Positions 5,927 through 13,090 of a stretch of 14,477 nucleotides of DNA are shown here, piece by piece. Made by a program: the position numbers and the translations under genes. Under the pieces are notes generated by a model. The model was given only the letters and a program-made list of their open reading frames with translations. It was not told the origin of the DNA and made no database searches. Position 1 is the stretch's first letter, and every line of letters starts with the position of its first letter. This DNA comes from an uncultured Oscillibacter sp. GTDB lineage: Bacteria > Bacillota_A > Clostridia > Oscillospirales > Oscillospiraceae. The stretch covers positions 1-14,477 of the forward strand of contig CAQVQZ010000036.1 of NCBI GenBank assembly GCA_948902155.1. Reading direction: 5' to 3'.

Positions 5927-6303
5927 AGTATCTGACGGTTTCTTCTCCCTGGGAATAATCAACTCGATTCTTTACGTGTGACATGATAGCATTTATTGTA
6001 CAACGGTCTTCCACCTTTAGCCCCCCGAACTGTTGGAGCGTCTGGCCAGCATAATGGGGCAGGAATCCACCGCAAAACGAAGGAAGTCCTCATTTGGGCC
6101 TCGGACCTCTTCCAGGCAAATCTCGGACAGAGCGTGAAAGGCTCCGCATACGGTTCAGTCTGAGGCAAAACGCCTGGTAACCGGGCAGGGCGGGAAACCA
6201 CGCCAAAAGATGGCTTTTGGTATGGTGATAGATCGCTTTCCGCGTCAACAATTGTGGTTGCTTTGGCGTTGTAATTCTTTTCTGAATCATCTATTATTGC
6301 ATT
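5927..6303. other. Gene-poor decayed stretch
   Basis: I find no credible gene here. Several short overlapping frames are open on the minus strand (for example around 5959-6290), but none has a ribosome site or a recognisable product. The base composition is more balanced than in flanking genes. It holds the domain-V-like fragment at 6130-6156 and small inverted repeats such as CCAAAA with TTTTGG near 6202-6219. It may be what remains of an inserted element. Confidence 0.4.
6130..6156 (+). other. Fragment resembling group II intron domain V (3' strand)
   Basis: The sequence GAGC then GTGAAAGG then CTCCGCATACGGTTC resembles the loop and 3' strand of a bacterial group II intron domain V, in which a GAAA loop is followed by a strand ending in ACGGTTC with a 2-nt bulge. 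The 5' strand is missing about ten bases. No reverse transcriptase gene is nearby. This is a weak, memory-based match. Confidence 0.22.
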
Positions 6304-6420
6304 GGCAAATGGTGCAGTACAATTCGATGAGTTTGTTTTTCACACATCTCATCTTTTGCACCATTTGTCTTTATTTTTTCTTATCTACGATTGATTTGCA
6401 CTTCAAAAGGGGGGCTTTTT
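6304..6420 (+). mobile_element. Partial MITE-like element, copy 1
   Basis: This stretch matches the reverse complement of the element at 13091-13262 across its central and right parts. Shared blocks include CAGTACAATTCGATGAGTTT, TTTGCACCATTTGTCTTT and the end GATT(T/C)GCA(C/T)TTCAAAAGG followed by GGCTTTTT. An internal perfect inverted repeat is CAAATGGTGCA (6306-6316) with TGCACCATTTG (6357-6367). The left end cannot be aligned, so this copy seems truncated or rearranged before about 6304. It encodes no protein. Confidence 0.7.
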
Positions 6421-6502
6421 CCTAATTCCCCTGAACGGAATAACATTGCGGCGAGAAGAGCGGGGATAGCGCGGGATTGTTTTGGGCAGATCCACAGACC
6501 CC

Positions 6503-6643
6503 GGCGGTTGAAGAAAAAACGGGCGATTGATATTCGCCCCTACACTTGCCATCCTATCGGTAGAACTCCCGAAAACGGAACGCCTATCGATAGGATGGGA
6601 AATGTAGGGACGGCTATCAGCCGCCCGTTTCCCCATGACCGCC
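6503..6643. repeat. Composite palindrome with two inverted copies of a 25-bp repeat
   Basis: A 141-nt imperfect palindrome. Its ends are GGCGGT (6503-6508) and ACCGCC (6638-6643). Inside lie two 25-bp repeat copies in opposite orientation, at 6520-6544 (minus) and 6603-6627 (plus), each of the form TGTAGGG, a 4-bp arm, TATCA and an arm ending CGCCCG. Further in, CCATCCTATCG (6549-6559) pairs with CGATAGGATGG (6588-6598). RNA from either strand would fold into one long hairpin. A third copy of the 25-bp unit is at 9473-9497. Confidence 0.75.
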
Positions 6644-6679
6644 ATGCCTCCTAAGCTACGGTCGCCCTTGCTCATGTCC

Positions 6680-7106
6680 TCATGCCGGGGACCTTACCCA
6701 CTCCGGCCACTCCGCTCCGCCGACCAGAAAATAGGCCGCGTTCAGCTTGGGGAGGAAGGAGACGCCGTTCTCCTCCCCATCAAAAAGATACACGCCCTCC
6801 CGGTTCCTCAGGACGCAGAAGGTCCGGCCCTCCTGGGACCGGAAGGCCAGGCTTCTCCCCGATGTCCTCGCATGTCCCGTCGTCCAGGACACCCTCCTCC
6901 TGGTTGTAGCGGCAGAAGCGGCTCTCGCCGTCGAAAATCAGATACACCCCTCTCGGGCGGGAAGCGTCGGTGCAGTAGGTCCCCTTCAAGGGAGGCAGGG
7001 GGCCGTAAAGCTGGGTGTACAAGCGGCAGTTCCACGCCAGGGAAACGATCAGGCCGACGCCCAGGACAATGATGACCCACTGAGCGGCGGTAACCTTCTT
7101 TTTCAT
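6680..7106 (-). pseudogene. Small membrane-anchored protein interrupted by a frameshift
   Basis: The frame starting at ATG 7106 encodes a short cytoplasmic N-terminus, one membrane helix (residues about 9-26) and an outside domain, then runs out of family-like sequence after about residue 83. A second frame, open to TGA at 6680, continues naturally with SLAFRSQEGRTFCVLRN and further. Removing one G from the GGGG run (6857-6860 on the plus strand shown as CCCC) joins them into one 141-residue protein; the span is exactly one base too long for an intact gene. The two halves share a motif, GVYLIFDGESRF before the break and GVYLFDGEENGV after it, so the outside domain is probably a two-unit repeat. 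No family name is recognised. It reads away from psuK from its own promoter. A sequencing error in the homopolymer is the main alternative to a true pseudogene. Confidence 0.65.
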
Positions 7107-7142
7107 CGCAGTCCACCATCCGTTTCCTGTTGAATATGCCTG

Positions 7143-7171
7143 ATTTTACCACATTGCAGAGGACGGCGCAA
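7143..7171 (-). promoter_or_regulatory. Promoter of the frameshifted small membrane protein
   Basis: On the minus strand TTGCGC (7166-7171) and TAAAAT (7143-7148) are 17 bp apart, and TGG before the -10 makes it extended. It lies back to back with the psuK promoter. Confidence 0.5.
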
Positions 7172-7209
7172 GTTTTGAAAAAATGCCCGAACTTTTTTCA
7201 AAATCCCCC

Positions 7210-7237
7210 TTGACAATTGTAAAATATAGGGTATAAT
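7210..7237 (+). promoter_or_regulatory. Promoter of the pseudouridine genes
   Basis: A consensus TTGACA (7210-7215) and a consensus TATAAT (7232-7237) are spaced by 16 bp. The AT-rich leader between about 7244 and 7273 contains TTAA half-sites (TTAAATAACTTAA at 7250-7262). It could be a binding site for the DNA-binding domain fused to the kinase, but that is conjecture. Confidence 0.75.
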
Positions 7238-7284
7238 AAGCATTAGATTAAATAACTTAACGTTTGTTTATACGGAGGTGGACC

Positions 7285-8370
7285 ATGACCAAGCGGGAGC
7301 GGCAGCTTTTGAACTGGATCGAGGAAAATCCCCTCATCTCCCAAAAGGAGCTGGCGGACAAGGCGGGAATCACCCGTTCCTCCGTCGCCGTGCATATCTC
7401 CAACCTGATGAAAAAGGGCTATATCACCGGCAAGGGCTATATCGTCCAGACCTCCCCCTATGTCACCGTGGTGGGGGGCGTCAACGTGGACATCGGCGGA
7501 CGCCCGGCGGCGGAGCTGGTGGCCCGGGACTCCAACCCCGGCACGGTCAGCTCCTCCCTGGGGGGCGTGGGGCGGAACATCGCCCACAACATGGCCCTGC
7601 TGGGCCTGGACGTGCGGCTGCTGACGGCCTTCGGGGACGACCTGAACGCCCAGAAGCTGGCCGCCAGCTGCGGGGAGCTGGGCATCGACATCTCCCAGTC
7701 CCCCGTCATCCCCGGCGGGCGGACATCCACCTATCTCTTCATCAACGACGCGGAAGGCGACATGGCCCTGGCCATCAGCGATATGGAGATCTACGACCAC
7801 CTCATTCCCCACGTCCTGGCCCAGCGGCGGAAGCTCCTGGATGGGAGCCATGTGGTGGTGTTGGACGCCAACATCCCCGCCGAAAGCATTGCCTACCTGG
7901 CGGACGCCTGCCCCGCCCCTCTCTTCGCCGACCCGGTGTCCACCGCCAAGGCCGTGAAGCTCAAGCCTGTCCTGGGCAAGCTCCATACCCTCAAGCCCAA
8001 CCGCCTGGAGGCGGAGCTTCTCTCCGGCGTGCCCATCACCGATGGGGACAGCCTGCGGAAGGCTGCAGATGCCTTACTGTCCACCGGGCTCAGGCGGGTC
8101 TTTATCTCCCTGGGGCCGGACGGCGTGTTTGCTGCGGACCACAGCGGGCAGGTCCAGCTCCCCTGCCTCCCGGCCAGGGCCGTCAACGCCACCGGCTGCG
8201 GGGACGTATTCATGGCGGCGATCGCCTGGGCTTACCTCCAGGGCACGGACCTGGAGGACACCGCGAAAGCGGGATTGGCCGCCGCCGCCATCGCCATGGA
8301 GAGCGGGGAGACCATCAATCCTGCTATGAGCGAAGAAGCGCTGAAAGCGAGGGTGAAGAGCGGGGAGTGA
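7285..8370 (+). CDS. psuK: Pseudouridine kinase (PfkB family) with N-terminal winged helix domain
   Basis: A 361-residue fusion. Residues 3-50 form a winged helix-turn-helix (ISQKELADKAGITRSSVAVHISNL), and residues about 58-350 form a PfkB sugar kinase. Kinase signatures are GGVGRNIAHN (93-102), the substrate and ATP region TLKPNRLEAE (235-244), and NATGCGDVFMA (301-311) with catalytic Asp307. The expected reaction is ATP-dependent phosphorylation of pseudouridine to its 5'-phosphate, which the next gene cleaves. E. coli YeiI has the same length and layout, while E. coli PsuK lacks the DNA-binding part, so the pairing with psuG is the main argument for substrate. The start is ATG at 7285 with GGAGGT at 7274-7279. 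The fused domain suggests the enzyme may also sense substrate and regulate this promoter; that is inference. Confidence 0.85.
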   Translation: MTKRERQLLNWIEENPLISQKELADKAGITRSSVAVHISNLMKKGYITGKGYIVQTSPYVTVVGGVNVDIGGRPAAELVARDSNPGTVSSSLGGVGRNIAHNMALLGLDVRLLTAFGDDLNAQKLAASCGELGIDISQSPVIPGGRTSTYLFINDAEGDMALAISDMEIYDHLIPHVLAQRRKLLDGSHVVVLDANIPAESIAYLADACPAPLFADPVSTAKAVKLKPVLGKLHTLKPNRLEAELLSGVPITDGDSLRKAADALLSTGLRRVFISLGPDGVFAADHSGQVQLPCLPARAVNATGCGDVFMAAIAWAYLQGTDLEDTAKAGLAAAAIAMESGETINPAMSEEALKARVKSGE

Positions 8371-8460
8371 AGAGGACCCGCTCAAATACGATATCTTCAC
8401 TCTATCCAACAGAGCTCTGTATCAAATCAATCTATCATAAAGTTTTGGAGGTTTTCGCAA

Positions 8461-9383
<923 letters not shown>

Positions 9384-9393
9384 ATCTTGTGAT

Positions 9394-9431
9394 AAAATGG
9401 ACCGGCTGGGAAACCAGCCGGTCCATTTTTT
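9394..9431 (+). terminator. Strong terminator after psuG
   Basis: AAAATGGACCGGCTGG (9394-9409) and CCAGCCGGTCCATTTT (9414-9429) form a perfect 16-bp stem closed by a GAAA loop, with the T-run continuing to 9431. The symmetry of A and T tails would let it work on both strands. Confidence 0.92.
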
Positions 9432-9472
9432 GAGCATTCCGGAGGCAACAAAACCACCGCTAGAACAGCGTA

Positions 9473-9497
9473 TGTAGGGGCGATTATCAATCGCCCG
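9473..9497 (+). repeat. 25-bp dispersed palindromic repeat, single copy
   Basis: This is the third copy of the unit found twice at 6503-6643. It begins TGTAGGGGCGATTATCAA and ends TCGCCCG, with inverted arms GGGCGAT (9478-9484 region) and ATCGCCC. It stands alone in the gap between psuG and the DUF1294 gene. Confidence 0.7.
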
Positions 9498-9547
9498 TCC
9501 CCCTTCAACCTCCGGCTTTTCTTCTACATTTGAAACGAGGTGCGCTT

Positions 9548-9937
9548 ATGAATCCCATCCTTCTCTCCGCCGTCTCCCGTGAAAAAGCACTGTATACGCC
9601 GGAGGCCCACAACGATTTTATCTGGGCCGTCGTCGGTTCCCCCTGGGGGCTGCTGGCCATCTGGCTGGTGCTCATCAACCTCATCACCTTCCTGGTTTTC
9701 GGCCTGGACAAGTGGAAGGCCAAACGGAAGGAGAAAAAAGAGACCGTCCGGCGGGTCCCCGAGAAGAACCTGCTGCTATTAGCGGCGGTGGGGGGAAGCG
9801 TCGGGGCCCTGCTGGGAATGAAGGCGTTCCATCACAAGACCCTGCACAAGGCGTTCCGCCTCGGCGTGCCGGTAATTCTGGCCCTTCAGATCATCATCCC
9901 CTTCGGCCTGTGGCTGTACTTCCACGTCATCCGCTGA
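9548..9937 (+). CDS. DUF1294 family small membrane protein
   Basis: A 129-residue protein with the DUF1294 pattern. It has a hydrophobic segment (about 33-52) ending in FGLDKWKAKR, then RRVPEKNLLLLAAVGGS, GALLGMKAF and HHKTLHKAF, and a final helix (about 105-126). The DK.KA, R.PE, GG..GA and HKT signatures are typical of the family, whose function is unknown. It is predicted to sit in the cytoplasmic membrane with two or three helices; the basic stretch KRKEKKETVRR (59-69) is likely cytoplasmic. The start is ATG at 9548 with GAGGTG at 9537-9542; an in-frame TTG at 9530 has no comparable site. It is flanked by terminators, so it is a single-gene unit. No promoter could be assigned with confidence. 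Confidence 0.85.
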   Translation: MNPILLSAVSREKALYTPEAHNDFIWAVVGSPWGLLAIWLVLINLITFLVFGLDKWKAKRKEKKETVRRVPEKNLLLLAAVGGSVGALLGMKAFHHKTLHKAFRLGVPVILALQIIIPFGLWLYFHVIR

Positions 9938-9940
9938 ATC

Positions 9941-9973
9941 ACGGCGGGCCTCAAAGCGAGGCCCGCCGTTTTG
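9941..9973 (+). terminator. Terminator after the DUF1294 gene
   Basis: ACGGCGGGCCTC (9941-9952) and GAGGCCCGCCGT (9958-9969) form a perfect 12-bp stem with a 5-nt loop, followed by TTTTGCTGCTTTTTG. It begins 4 nt after the stop codon. Confidence 0.9.
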
Positions 9974-10005
9974 CTGCTTTTTGTCAAATCCGGCAGGTCT
10001 ATCCC

Positions 10006-10034
10006 TTGTTTTTTCGTCTCTTTTTGTATATAAT
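10006..10034 (+). promoter_or_regulatory. Promoter of the cysteine desulfidase gene
   Basis: TTGTTT (10006-10011) and a perfect TATAAT (10029-10034) are spaced by 17 bp. The -35 hexamer is the same as in the decarboxylase operon promoter. The leader is only about 25 nt. Confidence 0.7.
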
Positions 10035-10064
10035 GGGGCTATCTTATCAAAGGGAGGAATCACT

Positions 10065-11342
10065 ATGCAGAAAACGCCCCACTATGCCGAGTACGTTAAG
10101 ATTCTGGAAGAAGAACTGATCCCCGCCATGGGCTGCACGGAGCCCATCGCCGTGGCCCTGGCCGCCGCCAAGGCCCGGGAAGCCCTGGGCTTGACCCCCG
10201 AGCGATGTCGAGTCGAAGTCAGCGGAAACATCATCAAGAACGTCAAGGCCGTCACCGTCCCCAACACCGGCGGCATGAAGGGCCTGGAGGGCTCCGCCGC
10301 CGCGGGCATCGCCGCCGGGCGGGCGGACCTGGACCTGGAAGTCCTCTCCCAGGTCACCGGCGAGGGCCGGGAAGCCATCCGGAAGTGCCTGGAGGACTGC
10401 GACATCACCGTGGTTCCCGCCGGGGGAGACCGGGTGTTCTACATCAAGATCACCGTGGAGGCCCAGGGCCACAGCGCCTGTTGTGAAATTGTGGATTTCC
10501 ACACCAACGTCGTGCTCATCCAGCGGGACGGCCAGAGCCTCTTCCAGGCCGCGTCCTCCTCCGGCGGCGGCGATTCGCAGACGGACCGCTCCGTCCTCAA
10601 TGTGGAGGAAATCGTCCAATTTGCCGGCTGCCTGGACACCGCCGACGTGGCGGAGATTCTGAACCGCCAGATCGCCTACAACACCGCCATCTCCGCCAAG
10701 GGTCTGAAGGGCGGCTGGGGCGCCGAGGTGGGCAAGACCCTCCGGGCCGTCCACGGAGACAGCGTGGCCGTCCGGGCCAAGTCCGCCGCCGCCGCCGGGT
10801 CCGACGCCCGCATGAGCGGCTGCGAGCTGCCCGTCATCATCGTCTCCGGCAGCGGCAACCAGGGCATGACCGCCTCCCTCCCCGTCATCGAGTATGCCCG
10901 GGACATGGGGGCCAGTGAGGACCAGCTTCTCCGGGCCCTGGCAGTGTCCAACCTCATCACCATCCACCAGAAAACGGGCATCGGCCGTCTCTCCGCCTTC
11001 TGCGGGGCCACCAGCGCCGGGTGCGGCGCGGCCTGCGGCATCGCCTACCTCCAGGGCGGGCGGTACGACGTCATCGCCCACACCATCGTCAACACCCTGG
11101 CCATCTGCTCCGGCATGGTCTGCGATGGGGCCAAGCCCTCCTGCGCCGCCAAGATCGCCGCCGCCGTGGACGCGGGCCTCCTGGGCTACCAGATGTACGC
11201 CAACGGCGGGCATGAGTTCGTCAACGGCGAGGGCATCCTCAAGGAGAACGTGGAGGCTACCATCGCCAGCGTGGGCCGCCTCGCCCGTCAGGGCATGCGC
11301 CAGACAGACCAGGAGATTCTGGACATCATGGTGGGCCGCTGA
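10065..11342 (+). CDS. cyuA: L-cysteine desulfidase, iron-sulfur (CyuA/YhaM, UPF0597 family)
   Basis: A 425-residue cytoplasmic enzyme of the L-cysteine desulfidase family, related to the serine dehydratase alpha fold. It breaks L-cysteine down to sulfide, ammonia and pyruvate using an oxygen-sensitive [4Fe-4S] cluster. MGCTEPIAVALA (22-33) is the family hallmark with Cys24. Further conserved cysteines are Cys313 (AFCGATSAGC), Cys353 and Cys360 (MVCDGAKPSC); the spacings 313 to 353 and 353 to 360 fit the cluster cysteines described for the archaeal enzyme as I remember it. SGSGNQGMTASLPV (261-274) and GGHEFVNGEG (381-390) are also typical. The start is ATG at 10065 with GGGAGGA at 10052-10058; an upstream in-frame extension to 9981 crosses the promoter and is rejected. 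It is a single-gene unit. A serine or other amino-acid ammonia-lyase activity is possible. Confidence 0.9.
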   Translation: MQKTPHYAEYVKILEEELIPAMGCTEPIAVALAAAKAREALGLTPERCRVEVSGNIIKNVKAVTVPNTGGMKGLEGSAAAGIAAGRADLDLEVLSQVTGEGREAIRKCLEDCDITVVPAGGDRVFYIKITVEAQGHSACCEIVDFHTNVVLIQRDGQSLFQAASSSGGGDSQTDRSVLNVEEIVQFAGCLDTADVAEILNRQIAYNTAISAKGLKGGWGAEVGKTLRAVHGDSVAVRAKSAAAAGSDARMSGCELPVIIVSGSGNQGMTASLPVIEYARDMGASEDQLLRALAVSNLITIHQKTGIGRLSAFCGATSAGCGAACGIAYLQGGRYDVIAHTIVNTLAICSGMVCDGAKPSCAAKIAAAVDAGLLGYQMYANGGHEFVNGEGILKENVEATIASVGRLARQGMRQTDQEILDIMVGR

Positions 11343-11362
11343 CCCAAAAACAGATAACGTTT

Positions 11363-11430
11363 GCGTGCGGACGGCTCTGCCGTCCGCACGCCTTCGCTGT
11401 CAGAATGCCGCAAAGCGGCCCTTTGTTTTG
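11363..11430 (+). terminator. Two hairpins after the desulfidase gene, probable terminator
   Basis: GCGTGCGGACGGC (11363-11375) and GCCGTCCGCACGC (11379-11391) form a perfect 13-bp stem but without a U-tract. A second stem, GCCGC (11407-11411) with GCGGC (11415-11419), is followed by CCTTTGTTTTG. Together they probably end the transcript. Confidence 0.6.
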
Positions 11431-11469
11431 TCGGAATGTCCAAAAACAGTTTCTTTTGCGGAAAAATGA

Positions 11470-11499
11470 TTGACAAATCCCGCCGAGCTTGCGTATAAT
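11470..11499 (+). promoter_or_regulatory. Promoter of the mgtC pair
   Basis: Consensus TTGACA (11470-11475) and consensus TATAAT (11494-11499) are spaced by 18 bp. The start should fall near 11506, leaving about 140 nt of untranslated leader. Confidence 0.8.
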
Positions 11500-11506
11500 A
11501 AAAATC

Positions 11507-11648
11507 AACCTCAAAGCGGCGCGGGAATTTTTGGCGCAAACGTTTTCGCTCGCCGTGGAGGATACAGAGCACATAGGGGAAGAAGCGGCGCGGGCCGGTT
11601 CTTCCATTTTCTTTCGCCCGGCGGGGCGGGAAGAGAGGAGCGGGTCCT
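11507..11648 (+). other. Long untranslated leader of the mgtC pair
   Basis: About 140 nt lie between the predicted start and the GTG of the first mgtC gene, with no credible reading frame. A 12-nt direct repeat, AAGCGGCGCGGG, occurs at 11514-11525 and 11583-11594. CTTCC (11601-11605) can pair with GGAAG (11629-11633) next to the ribosome site. I could not match it to the M-box or the yybP-ykoY riboswitch. Confidence 0.4.
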
Positions 11649-12374
11649 GTGATACATCAATTCGATTTCCTGCGGGAGATCAGCACGGCCTCCGTGCTGC
11701 TGCGGCTGACGCTGGCCATGTTCTGCGGCGGCATGATCGGTCTGGAGCGGGCCAGGAAGCACCGCCCGGCGGGCTTCCGCACCTACATGCTGGTGTGCAT
11801 GGGGGCGGCGCTGACCATGCTGCTGAGCCAGTACGAGTCTTATATGCTCAATCACGTCTGGGCCGCCAAGGCTGCGGAGATCGGCATCCGCACCGACGTC
11901 AGCCGCTTCGGCGCTCAGGTCATCAACGGCATCGGCTTCCTGGGCGCGGGCACCATTCTGGTGACGGGGCAGCAGAAGGTGAAGGGCCTGACCACGGCGG
12001 CGGGCCTCTGGGCCTCGGCCTGCATGGGCCTGGCGGTGGGAGCGGGGTTCTACGAGTGCGTGGGTCTGGCCTTCCTGCTGATTTTCCTGGTGGTCCACCT
12101 GCTGCCGGCGGTGGAGCTGTTCGTGGTGGAAAACGCCCGGAATATGAACATCTATGTGGAGTTCCAGTCCCTGGACAGCGTGGCGGAGATCATCGGCCGC
12201 ATCAAGGCCCAGGACGTGACCATCTACGAGGTGGAGGTGGACCACGGCAAGCAGACCCAGTCCCAGCACCCCAACGCCATCTTCTCCCTGCGGATGAACC
12301 AGCGGGGGACCCACGCCAAGATTCTGGCCGCCATCTCGGAGCTGGAGACGGTCTATGTCGTCAAGGACACCTGA
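11649..12374 (+). CDS. MgtC/SapB family membrane protein, first paralog
   Basis: A 241-residue MgtC/SapB family protein. The membrane part has about five helices (15-32, 45-62, 88-105, 115-133, 138-156) with the hallmarks LRLTLAMFCGGMIGLERARKH, RPAGFRTYMLVCMGAAL, AQVINGIGFLGAGTI and VKGLTTAAGLWA. The C-terminal part (about 165-241) is a soluble ACT-like domain. Members are linked to Mg2+ limitation, envelope stress and ATP synthase control in some pathogens; the exact function in Clostridia is not known. The start is GTG at 11649 with GAGAGGAG at 11633-11640. Compared with the next gene, the loop at about 62-84 is 11 residues longer (SYMLNHVWAAKAAEIGIRTD). It is followed after 21 nt by a second paralog and shares its transcript. 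Confidence 0.88.
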   Translation: MIHQFDFLREISTASVLLRLTLAMFCGGMIGLERARKHRPAGFRTYMLVCMGAALTMLLSQYESYMLNHVWAAKAAEIGIRTDVSRFGAQVINGIGFLGAGTILVTGQQKVKGLTTAAGLWASACMGLAVGAGFYECVGLAFLLIFLVVHLLPAVELFVVENARNMNIYVEFQSLDSVAEIIGRIKAQDVTIYEVEVDHGKQTQSQHPNAIFSLRMNQRGTHAKILAAISELETVYVVKDT

Positions 12375-12395
12375 GCGCGGAAGGAGGAGAGCGAT

Positions 12396-13088
12396 ATGTT
12401 ATCTCTGTTTGACGGCCTGCGGGACGTAACCATCTGGTCCGTGGCCCTGCGGATGACCCTGGCGGTGGTCTGCGGCGGAGTCATCGGCATCGAGCGGGAG
12501 TACAAGCGCCGCCCGGCGGGCTTCCGCACCCATATCCTGATCTGCCTGGGGGCGGCCATGACCACGCTGACCAGCCAATACCTGTACCTGGTCCTGGGGC
12601 AGTACACCGACATGGCCCGCCTGGGAGCCCAGGTGGTGGCGGGCATCGGCTTCATCGGCGCGGGCACCATCATCGTCACCCGCCGCCAGCGGGTGAAGGG
12701 CCTGACCACGGCGGCGGGCCTCTGGGCGGCGGCCATCATCGGCCTGGCCCTGGGCGGCGGCTTCTACGAGGGCGGCCTGTTTGCCACGGCCCTGATTATG
12801 ATTGCGGAGCTGTTTTTCTCCCGGCTGGAATACCGGATGCTGAAAAACGCGCCGGAGGTCAATCTCTATGTGGAGTACACCAACAATTCCACCATGGACG
12901 AACTGCTCCGGGAGTTCCGGGAGCGGGGTCTGAAGATTCTCAACATGGGCATCATCCACTCCAGCTCCAACGAGCGGCACAACGCCTGCGCGATTTTTAC
13001 CCTGCGCCTCCACAAGGGCATGGACGTGGACCGCATCCAGCAGGAGATCACCGCCACCGCCGGGGTCGTCTCCGTGCGGGAGCTGTAA
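12396..13088 (+). CDS. MgtC/SapB family membrane protein, second paralog
   Basis: A 230-residue paralog of the preceding gene with the same order of motifs: RMTLAVVCGGVIGIEREYK, RPAGFRTHILICLGAAM, GAQVVAGIGFIGAGTI and VKGLTTAAGLWA, then an ACT-like C-terminal domain (about 155-230). RPAGFRTH and GLTTAAGLW are the most conserved family blocks. The start is ATG at 12396 with AAGGAGGAG at 12381-12389. The two genes share a 36-nt identical run (11978-12013 and 12692-12727), while their C-terminal domains differ much more, so the membrane halves are constrained or have exchanged sequence. The gene ends two nucleotides before a MITE-like palindrome, which probably supplies its terminator. Confidence 0.9.
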   Translation: MLSLFDGLRDVTIWSVALRMTLAVVCGGVIGIEREYKRRPAGFRTHILICLGAAMTTLTSQYLYLVLGQYTDMARLGAQVVAGIGFIGAGTIIVTRRQRVKGLTTAAGLWAAAIIGLALGGGFYEGGLFATALIMIAELFFSRLEYRMLKNAPEVNLYVEYTNNSTMDELLREFRERGLKILNMGIIHSSSNERHNACAIFTLRLHKGMDVDRIQQEITATAGVVSVREL

Positions 13089-13090
13089 AA

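Noticed and set aside
5082..6014. Minus-strand open frame of 310 codons reaching into the gene-poor stretch
   Set aside because: Most of it mirrors the membrane protein gene with a Gln/Gly/His-rich product. The first 60 codons, in the gene-poor part, look less artificial but have no ribosome site or recognised family.
6304..6643. CRISPR array
   Set aside because: Repeats here are inverted palindromic units of different families without regular spacing, and no cas gene is present.
7278..8460. In-frame upstream extension of psuG that would make a 701-residue protein
   Set aside because: The extension only reads psuK in another frame and gives Arg/Gly/Pro-rich sequence; GGAGG just before 8461 and the family length set the start.
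10047..11213. Minus-strand open frame of 388 codons under the desulfidase gene
   Set aside because: It is a GC-driven antisense shadow of a well-conserved enzyme gene.
11507..11648. Possible Mg2+ (M-box) or Mn2+ (yybP-ykoY) riboswitch
   Set aside because: Only AGGGGA with a nearby GC-rich stem recalls yybP-ykoY; the remaining conserved loops are not found and the space before the ribosome site is too short.
11489..12412. Plus-strand open frame of 307 codons overlapping the first mgtC gene
   Set aside because: It shares the strand but not the frame of a clear MgtC protein and yields Gly/Arg/His-rich sequence after the leader.
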